Position numbers and translations under genes: made by a program | From: Acidobacteriota bacterium | GTDB taxonomy: Bacteria; Acidobacteriota; Vicinamibacteria; Vicinamibacterales; JAFNAJ01 | Length of the DNA stretch: 64,000 nucleotides | Assembly: GCA_023384575.1 (NCBI GenBank) | Contig: JAHDVP010000004.1 | Span: forward strand, 8,426 to 72,425 | Direction: 5' to 3' | Shown: piece by piece, positions 8,037-16,900 of the stretch | How the letters are laid out: each line of letters begins with the position of its first letter | How positions within the stretch are numbered: position 1 is the first letter of the stretch | The notes under the pieces: generated by a model | What the model was told of the DNA's origin: nothing | Seen by the model: the letters and a program-made list of their open reading frames with translations, nothing else | Databases searched by the model: none

Positions 8037-9299
8037 TCACAGACTGCCAACGACGACGACGCCGTTCGACATGACGACCAGCGGGTCGAACAGGACCGTC
8101 GTGTCTTCGATGGGGTCCCGCTCGAAGACGAGGAGGTCGGCCTCGAGGCCCGGCTGCACCGCCCCCGTGCGCGAGTCGATGCCGAGCACGCGGGCCCCCG
8201 AGGACGTGGCCGCCTCGATCGCCTCGAGGGGCGTGAACCCGCAATGCCGCACGAGCATCTCGATCTCGTGCGCGATGCGGATGCGCGCGGTGTCGTCGCC
8301 GTCGCCGTACGAGCCGTCGGTCGACGCGGCGACGACGATGCCGAGGGCCTTCGCCTTGCGCACGGCCTCCCTGAGCGGCGCCATCATGTGGTAGGTGCGC
8401 ACCTGCAGCGTGATGTCGTCGGCGCTGTTGCCGCGGGGGTCGCCGAGATCGCTCATCACCGCCAGCGTCGGCACGAAGAACGTGCGGCGCTTGCGCATCT
8501 CCGCCAGCGTGTCGTCGTCGACGTAGGTGCCGTGTTCGATGCTGCGCACGCCTGCACGCACGGCGGCCGCCGCGCCCTCGCGGGCGTGAGCGTGCGCCGC
8601 GACGAAGCGTCCAGCCGCGCGGGCCGTCTCGACCGCGGCGCGAATCTCGTCCTCGGTCAGTTCCGGCCGCCTGGGGTCGGTCGACGCGAGACCGGCGCGC
8701 TCGCTCGCACCGACCTTGATGACGTCGACGCCCCGGTCGATCATCGCCTGCACGACTGCCGCGATGGTCTCCGGGCCACGCAGCTCACCGTCGATCGTCG
8801 CGCCGAACTGCGGATAGGTCTGGTAGAAGGCGACGCCGGGACGGGGGCGGACGATGCTGCTCGCAACGAGCAGTTCGGGGCCCGGCACGTGACCCGCGCG
8901 GATCAGCTCGCGCGTGCCGAGCGCGCGCAGGTGCGCGTCACCGAGCACCCGGACCGTCGTCACGCCCGAAGCGAGCGCCCGGCGCGCGGCGTCGGGCGAG
9001 TCGAGGTGCGCGTGCGCGTCGATGAATCCCGGCAGGAGGTAGCGTCCGCTCAGATCGACGCGGCGGACCGCCGGGTCGACCGCCGGCAGCGTGGTGTCGA
9101 TGGCGTAGATCCTCCCGTCACGAATGCGAACGTGCACGCCGGCCCGTGGTGGCATCCCCGTGCCGTCGATGAGCGTGGCGTTGACGAGATCGAGGTTCTG
9201 CGCACCGGCGGACGAGGGCGCAACGAGCGCGGCGGCGAACGCCGCCGACGCGACGACGCGACGCAGCAGGGACCTGACGTTCCGGAAGGTGAGAGGCAT
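8037..9299 (-). CDS. secreted amidohydrolase-family protein
   Basis: This is a 420-residue protein with an export signal (VVASAAFAAALVAPSSAGAQ). The metal-dependent hydrolase fold is clear. The HxH metal motif is in LPGFIDAHAHLDSP. A lysine in VDVIKVGAS could be the carboxylated bridging residue. Histidines are in AAHAHAREG and IEHGTYV, and the catalytic aspartate is in ASTDGSYGD. The C-terminal ATSSGARVLGIDSRTGAV with EADLLVFERDP is typical of imidazolonepropionase-like or prolidase-like amidohydrolases. The precise substrate is unknown. The ATG at 9299 has a GGAAGGTGAGAGG stretch just upstream. Confidence 0.85.
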   Translation of the reverse strand: MPLTFRNVRSLLRRVVASAAFAAALVAPSSAGAQNLDLVNATLIDGTGMPPRAGVHVRIRDGRIYAIDTTLPAVDPAVRRVDLSGRYLLPGFIDAHAHLDSPDAARRALASGVTTVRVLGDAHLRALGTRELIRAGHVPGPELLVASSIVRPRPGVAFYQTYPQFGATIDGELRGPETIAAVVQAMIDRGVDVIKVGASERAGLASTDPRRPELTEDEIRAAVETARAAGRFVAAHAHAREGAAAAVRAGVRSIEHGTYVDDDTLAEMRKRRTFFVPTLAVMSDLGDPRGNSADDITLQVRTYHMMAPLREAVRKAKALGIVVAASTDGSYGDGDDTARIRIAHEIEMLVRHCGFTPLEAIEAATSSGARVLGIDSRTGAVQPGLEADLLVFERDPIEDTTVLFDPLVVMSNGVVVVGSL

Positions 9300-9410
9300 G
9301 ATGGCGGGCAGTATACCGCGCTGGCGCGAGTCCTCCGCCGCCTGTCGCCGTGTGTCCCGCCGCCCTGACCGACGACGGGGCGCCGGCGCGAATGGCCCTT
9401 CGGTCGCAGA

Positions 9411-9422
9411 TACACTACGGCC
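9411..9422 (+). promoter_or_regulatory. candidate -10 element close to a GTG start
   Basis: TACACT at 9411-9416 lies only six bases before the GTG at 9423. If it is a sigma-70 -10 box, transcription would begin at or next to the start codon, giving a leaderless mRNA. The -35 region is not recognisable. Confidence 0.35.
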
Positions 9423-10211
9423 GTGGAGTTCGTGCTGGTCCCGCTCGCCGCCTTCGTCGCCTCGGGCCTGACCATGTTCTCGGGGTTCGGGCTCGGGACG
9501 TTGTTGCTGCCGGTCTTCGCGCTGTTTGTCCCGATCGAGCTCGCGGTGGTGGCGACGGCCATCGTTCACGGCGCCAACAACGTCCTGAAGGCGTCGCTGC
9601 TCGGCCGGTGGGCCGACCGTGAGGTCGTCGTGCGCTTCGGCGTCCCCGCCGTTGGCGCCGCGCTGGTCGGCGCCTGGGTGCTCGCGACGTTCTCGGCGTT
9701 CGACCCCGTGGCGACCTACCCGCTCGGTGGACACACGGCGGTGGTCAGGCCGATCGGTCTGCTGATGGGGTGTGTGATGGCCGGCTTCGCCGGCATCGAG
9801 CTGCACCCTCGCTTCGACCGGCTCGAGTTCGACCGCCGTTACCTGCCGCTCGGTGGCGTGCTGTCGGGATTCTTCGGTGGTCTGTCAGGACATCAAGGCG
9901 CACTGCGTTCGGCGTTTCTCGCGAAGGTCGGGATCTCGCCGCAAGGCTTCGTCGGGACGAACGCCGTCATCGGGCTGCTCGTGGACCTGACGCGACTGTC
10001 CGTGTACGCGGCCCTGGTGACGGGCGGACGGTTCGCCGCGCTCGCGGGACCACGCGAGGTGTGGCTCATCGGTCTGGGCGCCTGCGCCGCCTTCGCCGGC
10101 GTGCTCGTCGGCAGGCGCCTGCTGCCGAAGGTCACGATGCGCGTCGTCCAGCGGCTGACGGGTGGGCTGCTGCTGCTCATCGCCGTGCTGCTCGGCGCCG
10201 GGCTGATCTGA
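9423..10211 (+). CDS. TauE/SafE-family membrane permease
   Basis: This is a 262-residue integral membrane protein with about eight hydrophobic segments. The two half-repeats, FSGFGLGTLLLPVFALFVP and LSGFFGGLSGHQGALRSAFL, carry the duplicated glycine-rich signature of sulfite-exporter TauE/SafE permeases. The family moves organic or inorganic sulfur anions, and the substrate here is not determinable. The start is GTG with a likely leaderless promoter. It stands alone between the amidohydrolase (divergent) and a small convergent gene. Confidence 0.8.
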   Translation: MEFVLVPLAAFVASGLTMFSGFGLGTLLLPVFALFVPIELAVVATAIVHGANNVLKASLLGRWADREVVVRFGVPAVGAALVGAWVLATFSAFDPVATYPLGGHTAVVRPIGLLMGCVMAGFAGIELHPRFDRLEFDRRYLPLGGVLSGFFGGLSGHQGALRSAFLAKVGISPQGFVGTNAVIGLLVDLTRLSVYAALVTGGRFAALAGPREVWLIGLGACAAFAGVLVGRRLLPKVTMRVVQRLTGGLLLLIAVLLGAGLI

Positions 10212-10238
10212 ACGGGCCCGCCGGCCGTGCGGCGGCCT

Positions 10239-10532
10239 TCAGGCGATCAGGGACACCGGTCCGGTGGCGGCCTTCGCCAGGAGCTTCGGGGGGAGCGTGT
10301 TGGTCGACGCGAGCACGAATCTGCCGTCGGCGCGCCTCGACAGCACGCGTTGCTCGACCAGGCACTGGAGCAGCATCGCACAGGTGTCGTGCTCGAGCGC
10401 CCAGAGACGCCGCGCCTGCGCGAGCGTCAGCGACAGCGCTGGCGTGGCCTGGAAGTCGCGCTCGATTCTCTCGAGGACGTCGAACCGGCGATCGGGCCGG
10501 CGCATCAGGCTGCACGTCGTTTCCATCATCAC
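10239..10532 (-). CDS. small winged-helix-like hypothetical protein
   Basis: This is a 97-residue protein whose core (RIERDFQATPALSLTLAQA; RRLWALEHDTCAMLLQCLVE; LSRRADGRFVLAST) has the helix-helix-hairpin pattern of a compact winged helix. Short proteins with the LTLAQAxRLW pattern are common in Acidobacteria. There is no direct evidence for DNA binding. It is convergent with the TauE gene, with a 27-bp GC-rich gap between them. Two or three Met codons at the N-terminus make the exact start uncertain. Confidence 0.6.
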   Translation of the reverse strand: MMMETTCSLMRRPDRRFDVLERIERDFQATPALSLTLAQARRLWALEHDTCAMLLQCLVEQRVLSRRADGRFVLASTNTLPPKLLAKAATGPVSLIA

Positions 10533-10589
10533 CCTCCCGGTCCGGGAGCTCTGGGTGAACGCTGGCGGCCGCCGACTTGCGGGCGGTGC

Positions 10590-11153
10590 TCATCGCCTGA
10601 GCCTCCAGACGAACGATAGCCGGTCGATGCGACGACGCGGTGTCGACCTCGCGACGAGACGGTGAACGGCGCCTGCCAGCCCCTCGCCGGCCTCGCCGAC
10701 GCCGAGCACCCCGTGGGCCTCGGCACGCCACTCGACCACGCCCCGACGACTCAAGGCGTCGTAGGCGGCGAACCACCGCTCGGCAACGCGCGGCCAGGCG
10801 AACGCCTGCGCACGCGCCCGGGCGCGCTCCGCTCGTCGCCGACGTTCCTCCGGCCACGCCAGCGCGCGGAGCACACCTTCGGCCAGCCCGGCGCCGGTCG
10901 GCTCCGTCAGCCAGGCCGTGTCAGGCGAGGCGTACGACAGCACGCCACCAGCCGCTGGCACCACGACAGGAGTGCCCGAGGCCATGGCCTCGAGGGGGGT
11001 GATGCCGAACGGCTCGCGGTCGTTCGGGTGAACGAACAAATCGACGGATGCGAGCAGGCGTGCCAGGCCGTCGGCCTCGAGGTGACCGAGCCAGACGACC
11101 CGTCCGGGCGCGCGACGGCTCGCCTCGATCTCCAGACCGACGTGGCCGCGAGG
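10590..11153 (-). pseudogene. C-terminal remnant of a GT1/GT4 glycosyltransferase
   Basis: The frame encodes GRVVWLGHLEADGLARLLAS, then VDLFVHPNDREPFGITPLEA and MASGTPVVVPAAGG. This is the classic C-terminal half of a GT-B glycosyltransferase with the E-x7-E donor-site motif, followed by helices to the stop at 10590. The N-terminal acceptor-binding half is missing. Homology begins abruptly near 11153 and an in-frame TGA lies just upstream. The sequence before it belongs to an aminotransferase in another frame. The remaining fragment (about 190 residues) should not be a functional transferase. Confidence 0.65.
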
Positions 11154-11157
11154 CAGG

Positions 11158-11655
11158 GAACTCGTAGCCGAAGACGTTCAGTCCGTACGAACCCGAGAGG
11201 TCGTAGGAGAGGTTTCCGTCGAGGTCGCGCACGAGCGGGCCGTCGGTGGCCTCGACGACCGTGCCGATCTCGAGGTGCGCCATCACGTGCCGGCGGTACT
11301 GGAAGGGCACGCGGTAGCGCGTCGTGAACTGCAGGTCCGACAGGTGGTCGGCCACGGCACGGTGGGCCGCCAGGGTCGCGGGGGCACGGGCGCGGAGGCG
11401 ACGGGCCAGGCGAGAGAAGCCCTCCCGGCGCCTGGCCGCGACCTCGGCCGGCGCACCATCCGAGTCGAAGAACCGGTCGTCGTCGAACTCGTAGAAGGGC
11501 ACGACCCGGGCCAGCACCTTCGAGAGGCGCGCGTGCCCCTGAAGAGAAGGGTGTTTGGCCCGTGAAAGGCGCAGGCGGGCCCTGAGTGGCCCGATGCCCG
11601 CCGCCAGCACCACGGCACCGCCAACGCCGAACGCCAGGAGAGGCTCCATGCTCAC
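11158..11655 (-). pseudogene. N-terminal remnant of a class-III aminotransferase
   Basis: The frame starts with a GTG at 11655 (or an ATG at 11649) and encodes a membrane-anchor segment (LLAFGVGGAVVLAAGIGPL). It is followed by the N-terminal part of a glutamate-1-semialdehyde-aminomutase-like protein, ending DGPLVRDLDGNLSYDLSGSYG and NVFGYEF. That phrase is normally followed by the large PLP domain with its catalytic lysine. Here homology stops at about 11158 and the reading continues as unrelated residues to 10921. The likely cause is a deletion that joined two genes. It diverges from psd, with 9 bp between the starts. Confidence 0.65.
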
Positions 11656-11664
11656 GTCCTCGTC

Positions 11665-12534
11665 ATGAACCGGCCGTCGAGGCTCGAACGCCTGACACAG
11701 CAGGAAGACCTGAACTTCCTGCTGACCAATCGGATCCCCCGTCGAACCCTGACGCTCGCCATGGGCTGGTTCAGCCGGATCGAACAGCCCCTCGTCCGCT
11801 GGCTGTCACTGGCGACGTGGCAGCTCTTCGCCGGTCGCTTGGACCTCAGCGAGGCGAGGAAGACGCGCTTCGACAGCCTGCACGACTGCTTCGTGCGTGA
11901 GCTGAAGCCAGGCGCACGACCCGTCGACGAGGCCACGGACGTCCTCGTGAGCCCTTGCGACGGCATCGTCGGCGCGTGCGGTCGCATCGACGGCACCGAG
12001 GTCGTTCAGGCCAAGGGACAGCCCTACACGGTCGACGATCTGCTCGGAGGGCCGGACCGCGCCGAGCGCTACCGCGACGGCAGCTACGTGACCCTGCGTC
12101 TCACGTCGACGATGTACCATCGGTTCCACGCCCCGTACGCGTGCGACGTCGACGAGGTGATCTACGTGTCGGGCGACACGTGGAACGTCAACCCGATCGC
12201 GCTGCGCCGCGTGCCGAGGCTCTTCTGCCTCAACGAACGCGCGGTGATCCCGCTCCGACTCAGGGCATCGCGCGCCGCAGTCACGCTCGTGCCCGTCGCG
12301 GCCATCCTCGTGGCGAGCATCCACCTCGAGTTCCTCGACGTCACCCTGCACCTCCGCTATCGGGGACCGGATCGCCTGGCGTGCCGCGCCTCCCTCGAGA
12401 AGGGACAGGAGATGGGTCACTTCCGGCATGGATCGACGATCATCGTCCTGGCCTCGGGAGAGCTGGAGCTTCACCCGTCCGTGCGGGAAGGCGAGACGAT
12501 CCGCGTGGGCCGGCCCTTGTTCAGGCATCGCTGA
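11665..12534 (+). CDS. psd: phosphatidylserine decarboxylase-family protein
   Basis: This is a 289-residue member of the phosphatidylserine decarboxylase family, which makes phosphatidylethanolamine from phosphatidylserine. The conserved LVSPCDGIVG region is near residue 94. The histidine region is TSTMYHRFHAPY. The self-cleavage site is RHGSTIIV near residue 255, where the Ser of G-S-T becomes the pyruvoyl group of the alpha chain. The length suits a full proenzyme. The ATG at 11665 is nine bases from the divergent start of the broken aminotransferase, so the two probably shared a promoter region. I see no phosphatidylserine synthase gene in the window. Confidence 0.85.
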   Translation: MNRPSRLERLTQQEDLNFLLTNRIPRRTLTLAMGWFSRIEQPLVRWLSLATWQLFAGRLDLSEARKTRFDSLHDCFVRELKPGARPVDEATDVLVSPCDGIVGACGRIDGTEVVQAKGQPYTVDDLLGGPDRAERYRDGSYVTLRLTSTMYHRFHAPYACDVDEVIYVSGDTWNVNPIALRRVPRLFCLNERAVIPLRLRASRAAVTLVPVAAILVASIHLEFLDVTLHLRYRGPDRLACRASLEKGQEMGHFRHGSTIIVLASGELELHPSVREGETIRVGRPLFRHR

Positions 12535-12586
12535 CCTCGCCTCGCCTTCGGTCGCGGCACGGCGTCGTCGCGTCGTCGTGGCAGCG

Positions 12587-13933
12587 TCAGCGAGTCGCCG
12601 GGCTGCTCGGATCACCCTTACCGGGTGCACGACCGAACAGTGTCTGGTAGATCACGCGATACACCTCCGTGTTGTCGAACGTCCCCTGCACCATGTGGCT
12701 GTTGAGCCCGGCGGCGCGGGCGACGATCCCGCCTGCCGTGTCGCTGAGCGTGGCCCAGACCACCGCAAACGGCAGCCGTGCGCCTCGTGCGTCGGGCGCC
12801 GAGACGAACGGCAGCGAGCCGGTGCCGTGGCGTCCGTCGATCGGAGCCCCGTTACGGTCGTTCGGCGGCAGTGGACGGTCGACGGGCCAGGACGAGAGCG
12901 GCGCGGCGAGGATCTCGAGGCCCCCCGCGTCGCTGTCGGCCGCCGTCAGCACGAGCGTCTCCGGGACCCTCGCCAGATGGTCGAGCGCGACGCCGATGCC
13001 CTCGTCCGCCCGCGTGAGCGCCTCGAGCGTGCCGGGGGCATTGTTCGAGTTGGCGAGGTTGTCGGTGGCTTCCTCTTCGGCCACCAGGAGGAAGCGCGTG
13101 CCGGCGCGGCCGAGCACGTCGAGCGCGGCGCGGATCATCTCCGCGTAGCTGGGCGCGTCGGGATGGTAGACGGGCTGGCCGGCGTCGGCGAGCGTCTCCT
13201 CGTTCTCGGACCTGAACGTATCCTCGCTCGCGAAGAGCCCGAGCACGCGGGTGGTGGTCGGCGGCAGCGCGAGCAGCTCTGCTCTCGTGCCCACGACCGC
13301 GTAGCCGGCAGACCGGGCCTCCTCGACGAGGTGGCGGCCGTCGGTGCGGCGCCCGGGCCCATGGAGGCCCGACGTGCCCTCGGGCAGGAACCACTGCTCT
13401 CCGCCGCCGAGCACGACCTGGGGACGCGCGTCGAGCATCTGCGCCGCGATCTCCTGGTGCATGCTGCGCCGCTCGACCGTCGCGAGGAAGACGGCGGTGC
13501 CCGCGTCGGTGACACTCGCCGTGTTGACCACCCCGCCTGCGAGCCCTGCGTCGAGCGCCTCGCGCAGCACGCTCACCTCGCGGCCAGACGCAGCGGTGAG
13601 CCGACCGTCGCCCTCGCCGCCGACGGCGCTCGCGAGCGCCTTCACCCCATAGGCGTGCACCGTCCCGCCGCCGTTCGACGTTGCGGCAAGCGAGTTCCGG
13701 AGGTGGCCCCGGTAGAGCCCGATCGCGGGCAGCCGATCCCAGTTGATGTCGCCGTCGGGTCCTGCAACGAGCAGACGAACCGCGTTCCAGTGAGAAAGGC
13801 CTGCCCCGTCAGGGTGCAGGAAGATCACGCTCCCCTTCGCTGGTGCCTGTGCACGGTTCGTGGCCTGCGCCAGGCCCGCGAGCGCCGCGACGCCGAGGAG
13901 GACGCCCAGCGCGAGTCCGGATCGAATCGACAT
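12587..13933 (-). CDS. alkaline phosphatase superfamily protein, divergent branch
   Basis: This is a 448-residue protein with a signal peptide (LALGVLLGVAALAGLAQA). Alkaline-phosphatase superfamily landmarks are present but altered. VIFLHPDGAGLSHWNA supplies the first metal-site Asp. The nucleophile region reads ATSNGGGTVHAYG. The second metal site reads EEATDNLANSNNA, and the usual T-A-D-H segment reads LTAADSDAGG. PhoA histidine ligands are therefore replaced by Asn and Ser. Similar substitutions occur in a known group of secreted relatives, so it is probably a real, specialised branch. An ATG at 13933 with AAGG upstream is preferred; a GTG at 13939 is possible. Confidence 0.75.
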   Translation of the reverse strand: MSIRSGLALGVLLGVAALAGLAQATNRAQAPAKGSVIFLHPDGAGLSHWNAVRLLVAGPDGDINWDRLPAIGLYRGHLRNSLAATSNGGGTVHAYGVKALASAVGGEGDGRLTAASGREVSVLREALDAGLAGGVVNTASVTDAGTAVFLATVERRSMHQEIAAQMLDARPQVVLGGGEQWFLPEGTSGLHGPGRRTDGRHLVEEARSAGYAVVGTRAELLALPPTTTRVLGLFASEDTFRSENEETLADAGQPVYHPDAPSYAEMIRAALDVLGRAGTRFLLVAEEEATDNLANSNNAPGTLEALTRADEGIGVALDHLARVPETLVLTAADSDAGGLEILAAPLSSWPVDRPLPPNDRNGAPIDGRHGTGSLPFVSAPDARGARLPFAVVWATLSDTAGGIVARAAGLNSHMVQGTFDNTEVYRVIYQTLFGRAPGKGDPSSPATR

Positions 13934-14150
13934 CGTCACACCTTAGGGCAAGGAAGGAACACGATCGACAGACCTTGGGTCCGACGCCTCCCTGGAAGCC
14001 TACCGCCAGCTTGTCGCATCCGTGTGACGGAGCGGTACCGCCGCCAGCCGAGGTCCGCCGCTTCGAGCCTTGGGTTCCCTGGGCGATGAGCCCTGAGCGA
14101 TGAGCCGCGCGATCGGTGACGGGAGCGAACTCGCGAGAACGTCGTCCCCT

Positions 14151-14194
14151 CCGTGAACGGGTACCTCACTGGGAGTGAGGCGAAGGCCAGTCGT
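14151..14194 (+). repeat. dispersed repeat, 3' part
   Basis: CCGTGAACGGGTACC, the perfect hairpin CTCACT-GGG-AGTGAG, then GCGAAGGCCAGTCGT match the second half of the repeat at 7896-8024. It lies in the roughly 300-bp gap between the alkaline phosphatase start and the mannosyltransferase end, 37 bp from the latter. An inverted GGCTACAGGCTG trace follows at once. I see no gene in the rest of this gap (13934-14230). Confidence 0.75.
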
Positions 14195-14230
14195 CAGCCT
14201 GTAGCCGCCAGCCAGATTGTCGGAACGGGG

Positions 14231-15436
14231 CTAATAGAGCGGGTGGATGTTCGTGAAGAGCGCCAGGCACAGCGCGTAGAGCACCGCGAACCCGAAGACG
14301 ACGTACGAGTGGGCGAGCGGCGACCGCACGGTGGACGCCAGCCAGATGAAGAAGGGGAAGAGCACGCTCGTGTACCGGCCGAGGCCGACGAGATGACCCG
14401 TCGACAGCGGAAGCGCCAGGTTGGCCAGCATGAACAGGCCGTACGCCGCGCCGAACCTGCGCCAGACGAACGGGACGGCCGAGAGGAACGACAGCGCGGC
14501 AAGGCCGTTGAGCGTGTCGTAGAGCGCGTGCGCTTCGTCCGTGAAGAACTCGTAGGGGCGCGAGACGAGCGACGCGACCAGTGCCGGCAGTGGGCCGAAC
14601 GAGGACGTGCCCGGCACGTAGTCCCATCGCATGATGGAGTGCTTCCACTCGATTGGCGAGCCGCTCAACGCGTAGTTGTAGGCGCACCACGCGCCGAATC
14701 CCCCGACGACCAGCGCGGCGGCGACCCAGCGGGAGGCGGGCGCCCGGCCACTGCGTCCGGTCTGCCAGAGGATCCAGACGAAGGCGGGCAGGGCCATGAT
14801 GCCGTTGACGCGCGTGCACACGGCGAGCGCGCCCGTCGCGCCGGCGAGCACCCACCGCTCGCGGCGCAGGGCGAGGAAGGTGGCCACCATCAGGCAGAGG
14901 AACAGGCTCTCCGAGTAGACGATGCCGTAGTAGAACGCGAAGGGGAAGACACCCGCGTAGAGCACGGCCCGTTCGGCGGCGTCCCGGTCGAGGTCGAGCC
15001 GCGCGAGCCGATAGAGCAACACGACCGCCACAGCGAAGGCCGCCCACGACACGGCGATGCCCGCGAAGTAGTAGTGCCGGGGCTTGGTGCCGAAGAGCGG
15101 GGCGACCGCGCGCATCGCGAGCGGATACGTGGGGAAGAACGCCAGGTTGCTGCGCCCGCCTTCGACGAACCGATAGCCGTCCTGGGCGATGCCACGATAC
15201 CAGCCCGAGTCGTACCGGGCGAAGGTGTCCCAGAAGGCGTGCGGCTGCGCCAGTACGCTGAAGGGCTCACGTTCGTAAGGCGGAAAGGCCAGGTTGGCCC
15301 AGAAGGCCACGAGTGCCGTCAGTAACCGGATGCCAAGGGCCAGCGCGACGAGGCGTGACACGACTCGCCACTCGCTCGGGGGTGGCTTCGCGGACGGGTC
15401 CGGACGCTCGACATCAGGGCGCTGGAGCTCATCCAT
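14231..15436 (-). CDS. PIG-V-like integral membrane mannosyltransferase
   Basis: This is a 401-residue protein with about ten hydrophobic segments after a 28-residue polar N-terminus. The loop WDTFARYDSGWYRGIAQDGY carries the D-S-x-W-Y pattern of PIG-V/GT76-like lipid-linked mannosyltransferases, and a further FPTYPLAMR motif follows. Members use polyprenyl-phosphate-linked sugars at the membrane. The donor and acceptor are not predictable here. It stands alone on the minus strand. The dispersed repeat is downstream of its stop. Confidence 0.75.
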   Translation of the reverse strand: MDELQRPDVERPDPSAKPPPSEWRVVSRLVALALGIRLLTALVAFWANLAFPPYEREPFSVLAQPHAFWDTFARYDSGWYRGIAQDGYRFVEGGRSNLAFFPTYPLAMRAVAPLFGTKPRHYYFAGIAVSWAAFAVAVVLLYRLARLDLDRDAAERAVLYAGVFPFAFYYGIVYSESLFLCLMVATFLALRRERWVLAGATGALAVCTRVNGIMALPAFVWILWQTGRSGRAPASRWVAAALVVGGFGAWCAYNYALSGSPIEWKHSIMRWDYVPGTSSFGPLPALVASLVSRPYEFFTDEAHALYDTLNGLAALSFLSAVPFVWRRFGAAYGLFMLANLALPLSTGHLVGLGRYTSVLFPFFIWLASTVRSPLAHSYVVFGFAVLYALCLALFTNIHPLY

Positions 15437-15543
15437 GAGAACCCGGATGCTACCATGCCTGTCGTGGCGAGGTCACTTCGGGTCCTCGCGCCTGGAGGCC
15501 TCGCAGTCCCTCGCTGCGGCGCGAGCCAGGATCCTCGCGGGCC

Positions 15544-16632
15544 TCACGCCAGCCGCTCGGCGAGCAGCCTGTGGAAGTGGTGCACGCCGCGCTCGCGGCG
15601 CGGCGAATAGCGCCCGCGGTCGTAGAGGCGCGACCGGGTCCCTCGCTGTACGCTCTCGACGACCGCTTCGTCCTCGCGCTCGACGCGATCGAGCGACGCG
15701 CTCGCCCCTCGATCGAGCCGGCCCTCATCCCACACGTAAGACAGGAAGCGCACCCGTGTCCGCTCCACACCCAGCGGCTGGACGAGGTTGACCGAGACCC
15801 CCCACGGGTAGACGTTCAGCATCAGGTTCGGGAACACCCAGAAGTAGAACGCTGCGACGGCCTCGCCGTGGTCGGGCGACGAAGACGGCAGATCGAACGT
15901 GTCGGCGTCGCCGCGCGCGATCCCGAGTTGCAGGTTGGCGAGCGGGAAGAGCTCCGTCCGGTACTGGTCGTAGTCGAGTACGCCCGACAGTCCAGCGTGC
16001 ACGTACGGGATGTGGAACTCCTCGAGGTAGTTGTCGCAGTAGAGCGCCCAGTGCGCCCGCACGAGGTAGTCGCGCGAGCGCGACGGGTCGAGCACCATCC
16101 GATCGAGGGGCAGGAAGCCGACACGCCGGTCGATCTCCGCGAAGAGCGTCGCGAACGGAACCTCGGGATCGAGCGAGACGAACACGAACCGTCCCCACGT
16201 GGCGCAGGCGACGCGCGGGAGGTCGTCGGCCGGTGACGGGAAGCCCTCGACGCCGTCGAACTCCGGCATCGAGACGAACCGTCCGTCGTGCGCGAACCGC
16301 CTGCCATGGTAGCGGCAGCGCAGCGCGGGCACGACACCAGGGGCTTCACAGACGAGCATGCCGCGGTGCGTGCAGACGTTCGACAGACAGTGCAGGCGAT
16401 CCTGCGGGTCGCGGGCCAGAAGCAGGGGCTCGTCGAGCGATCCCTCGAGCAGCGTGAACGGCGCGACCTGGCCGGGAACCCGCACTTGGTCGAGGTCTGC
16501 GGCGAACTGCCAGCTGCGCGCGAAGACGCCATCGAGCGCCCGTCGGTACAGGTCGGGATCGCGGTAGAAGGCGGCCGGGAGTGTCGATGCCTCGGCGATG
16601 TCCGGGGCGATCACGGGCGATGGCTTCGGCAC
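15544..16632 (-). CDS. Rieske non-haem iron oxygenase, alpha subunit
   Basis: This is a 362-residue protein with both halves of a ring-hydroxylating oxygenase. The Rieske [2Fe-2S] ligands are in CTHRGMLV and CRYHGRRF (C-x-H-x17-C-x2-H). The catalytic mononuclear iron region is NYLEEFHIPYVHAGL, followed by a conserved FYFWVFPNLMLNVYPWG. No beta subunit, ferredoxin or reductase is adjacent, as in many choline/carnitine-type or cytochrome-like Rieske proteins. I chose the GTG at 16632 because GAGGGATC lies about six bases upstream. An ATG at 16668 is in frame but has no such element. Confidence 0.85.
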   Translation of the reverse strand: MPKPSPVIAPDIAEASTLPAAFYRDPDLYRRALDGVFARSWQFAADLDQVRVPGQVAPFTLLEGSLDEPLLLARDPQDRLHCLSNVCTHRGMLVCEAPGVVPALRCRYHGRRFAHDGRFVSMPEFDGVEGFPSPADDLPRVACATWGRFVFVSLDPEVPFATLFAEIDRRVGFLPLDRMVLDPSRSRDYLVRAHWALYCDNYLEEFHIPYVHAGLSGVLDYDQYRTELFPLANLQLGIARGDADTFDLPSSSPDHGEAVAAFYFWVFPNLMLNVYPWGVSVNLVQPLGVERTRVRFLSYVWDEGRLDRGASASLDRVEREDEAVVESVQRGTRSRLYDRGRYSPRRERGVHHFHRLLAERLA

Positions 16633-16685
16633 GGCAGATCCCTCGCGACGGGCGACGCCCGGGTCCATGACCCCGGAGCGGCGCG

Positions 16686-16886
16686 TCAATCGTGATGGTC
16701 GGCCGGGCGCAGGCGTTCGGCGCCCGGCAGCGACCCGATGAGTCCCGCGGGGTCGTGGATCAGGATGGGCAGGTGCTGGGGGCAGATCCAGTACTCCGCG
16801 TCCAGGTAGTCGAGGCGGATGAGCGGCGTCTGGCGAGTGCCGGCGCCGCACTTCAGGCAACGTTTCTGCGACGGGTTGGTGGTCAT
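16686..16886 (-). CDS. small zinc-ribbon-like protein
   Basis: This is a 66-residue protein with CLKCG near residue 10 and CPQH near residue 36, enough for one zinc site (C-x2-C ... C-x2-H). The segment TPLIRLDYLDAEYWICPQ is conserved-looking. It lies 53 bp upstream of the Rieske oxygenase on the same strand and is probably co-transcribed with it. The function is unknown. Confidence 0.6.
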   Translation of the reverse strand: MTTNPSQKRCLKCGAGTRQTPLIRLDYLDAEYWICPQHLPILIHDPAGLIGSLPGAERLRPADHHD

Positions 16887-16900
16887 CGGATCAAGAGAGC

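Noticed and set aside
10921-11157. C-terminal continuation of the aminotransferase frame
   Set aside because: After 11158 the frame encodes Arg/Pro-rich residues with no family similarity, while another frame encodes a glycosyltransferase.
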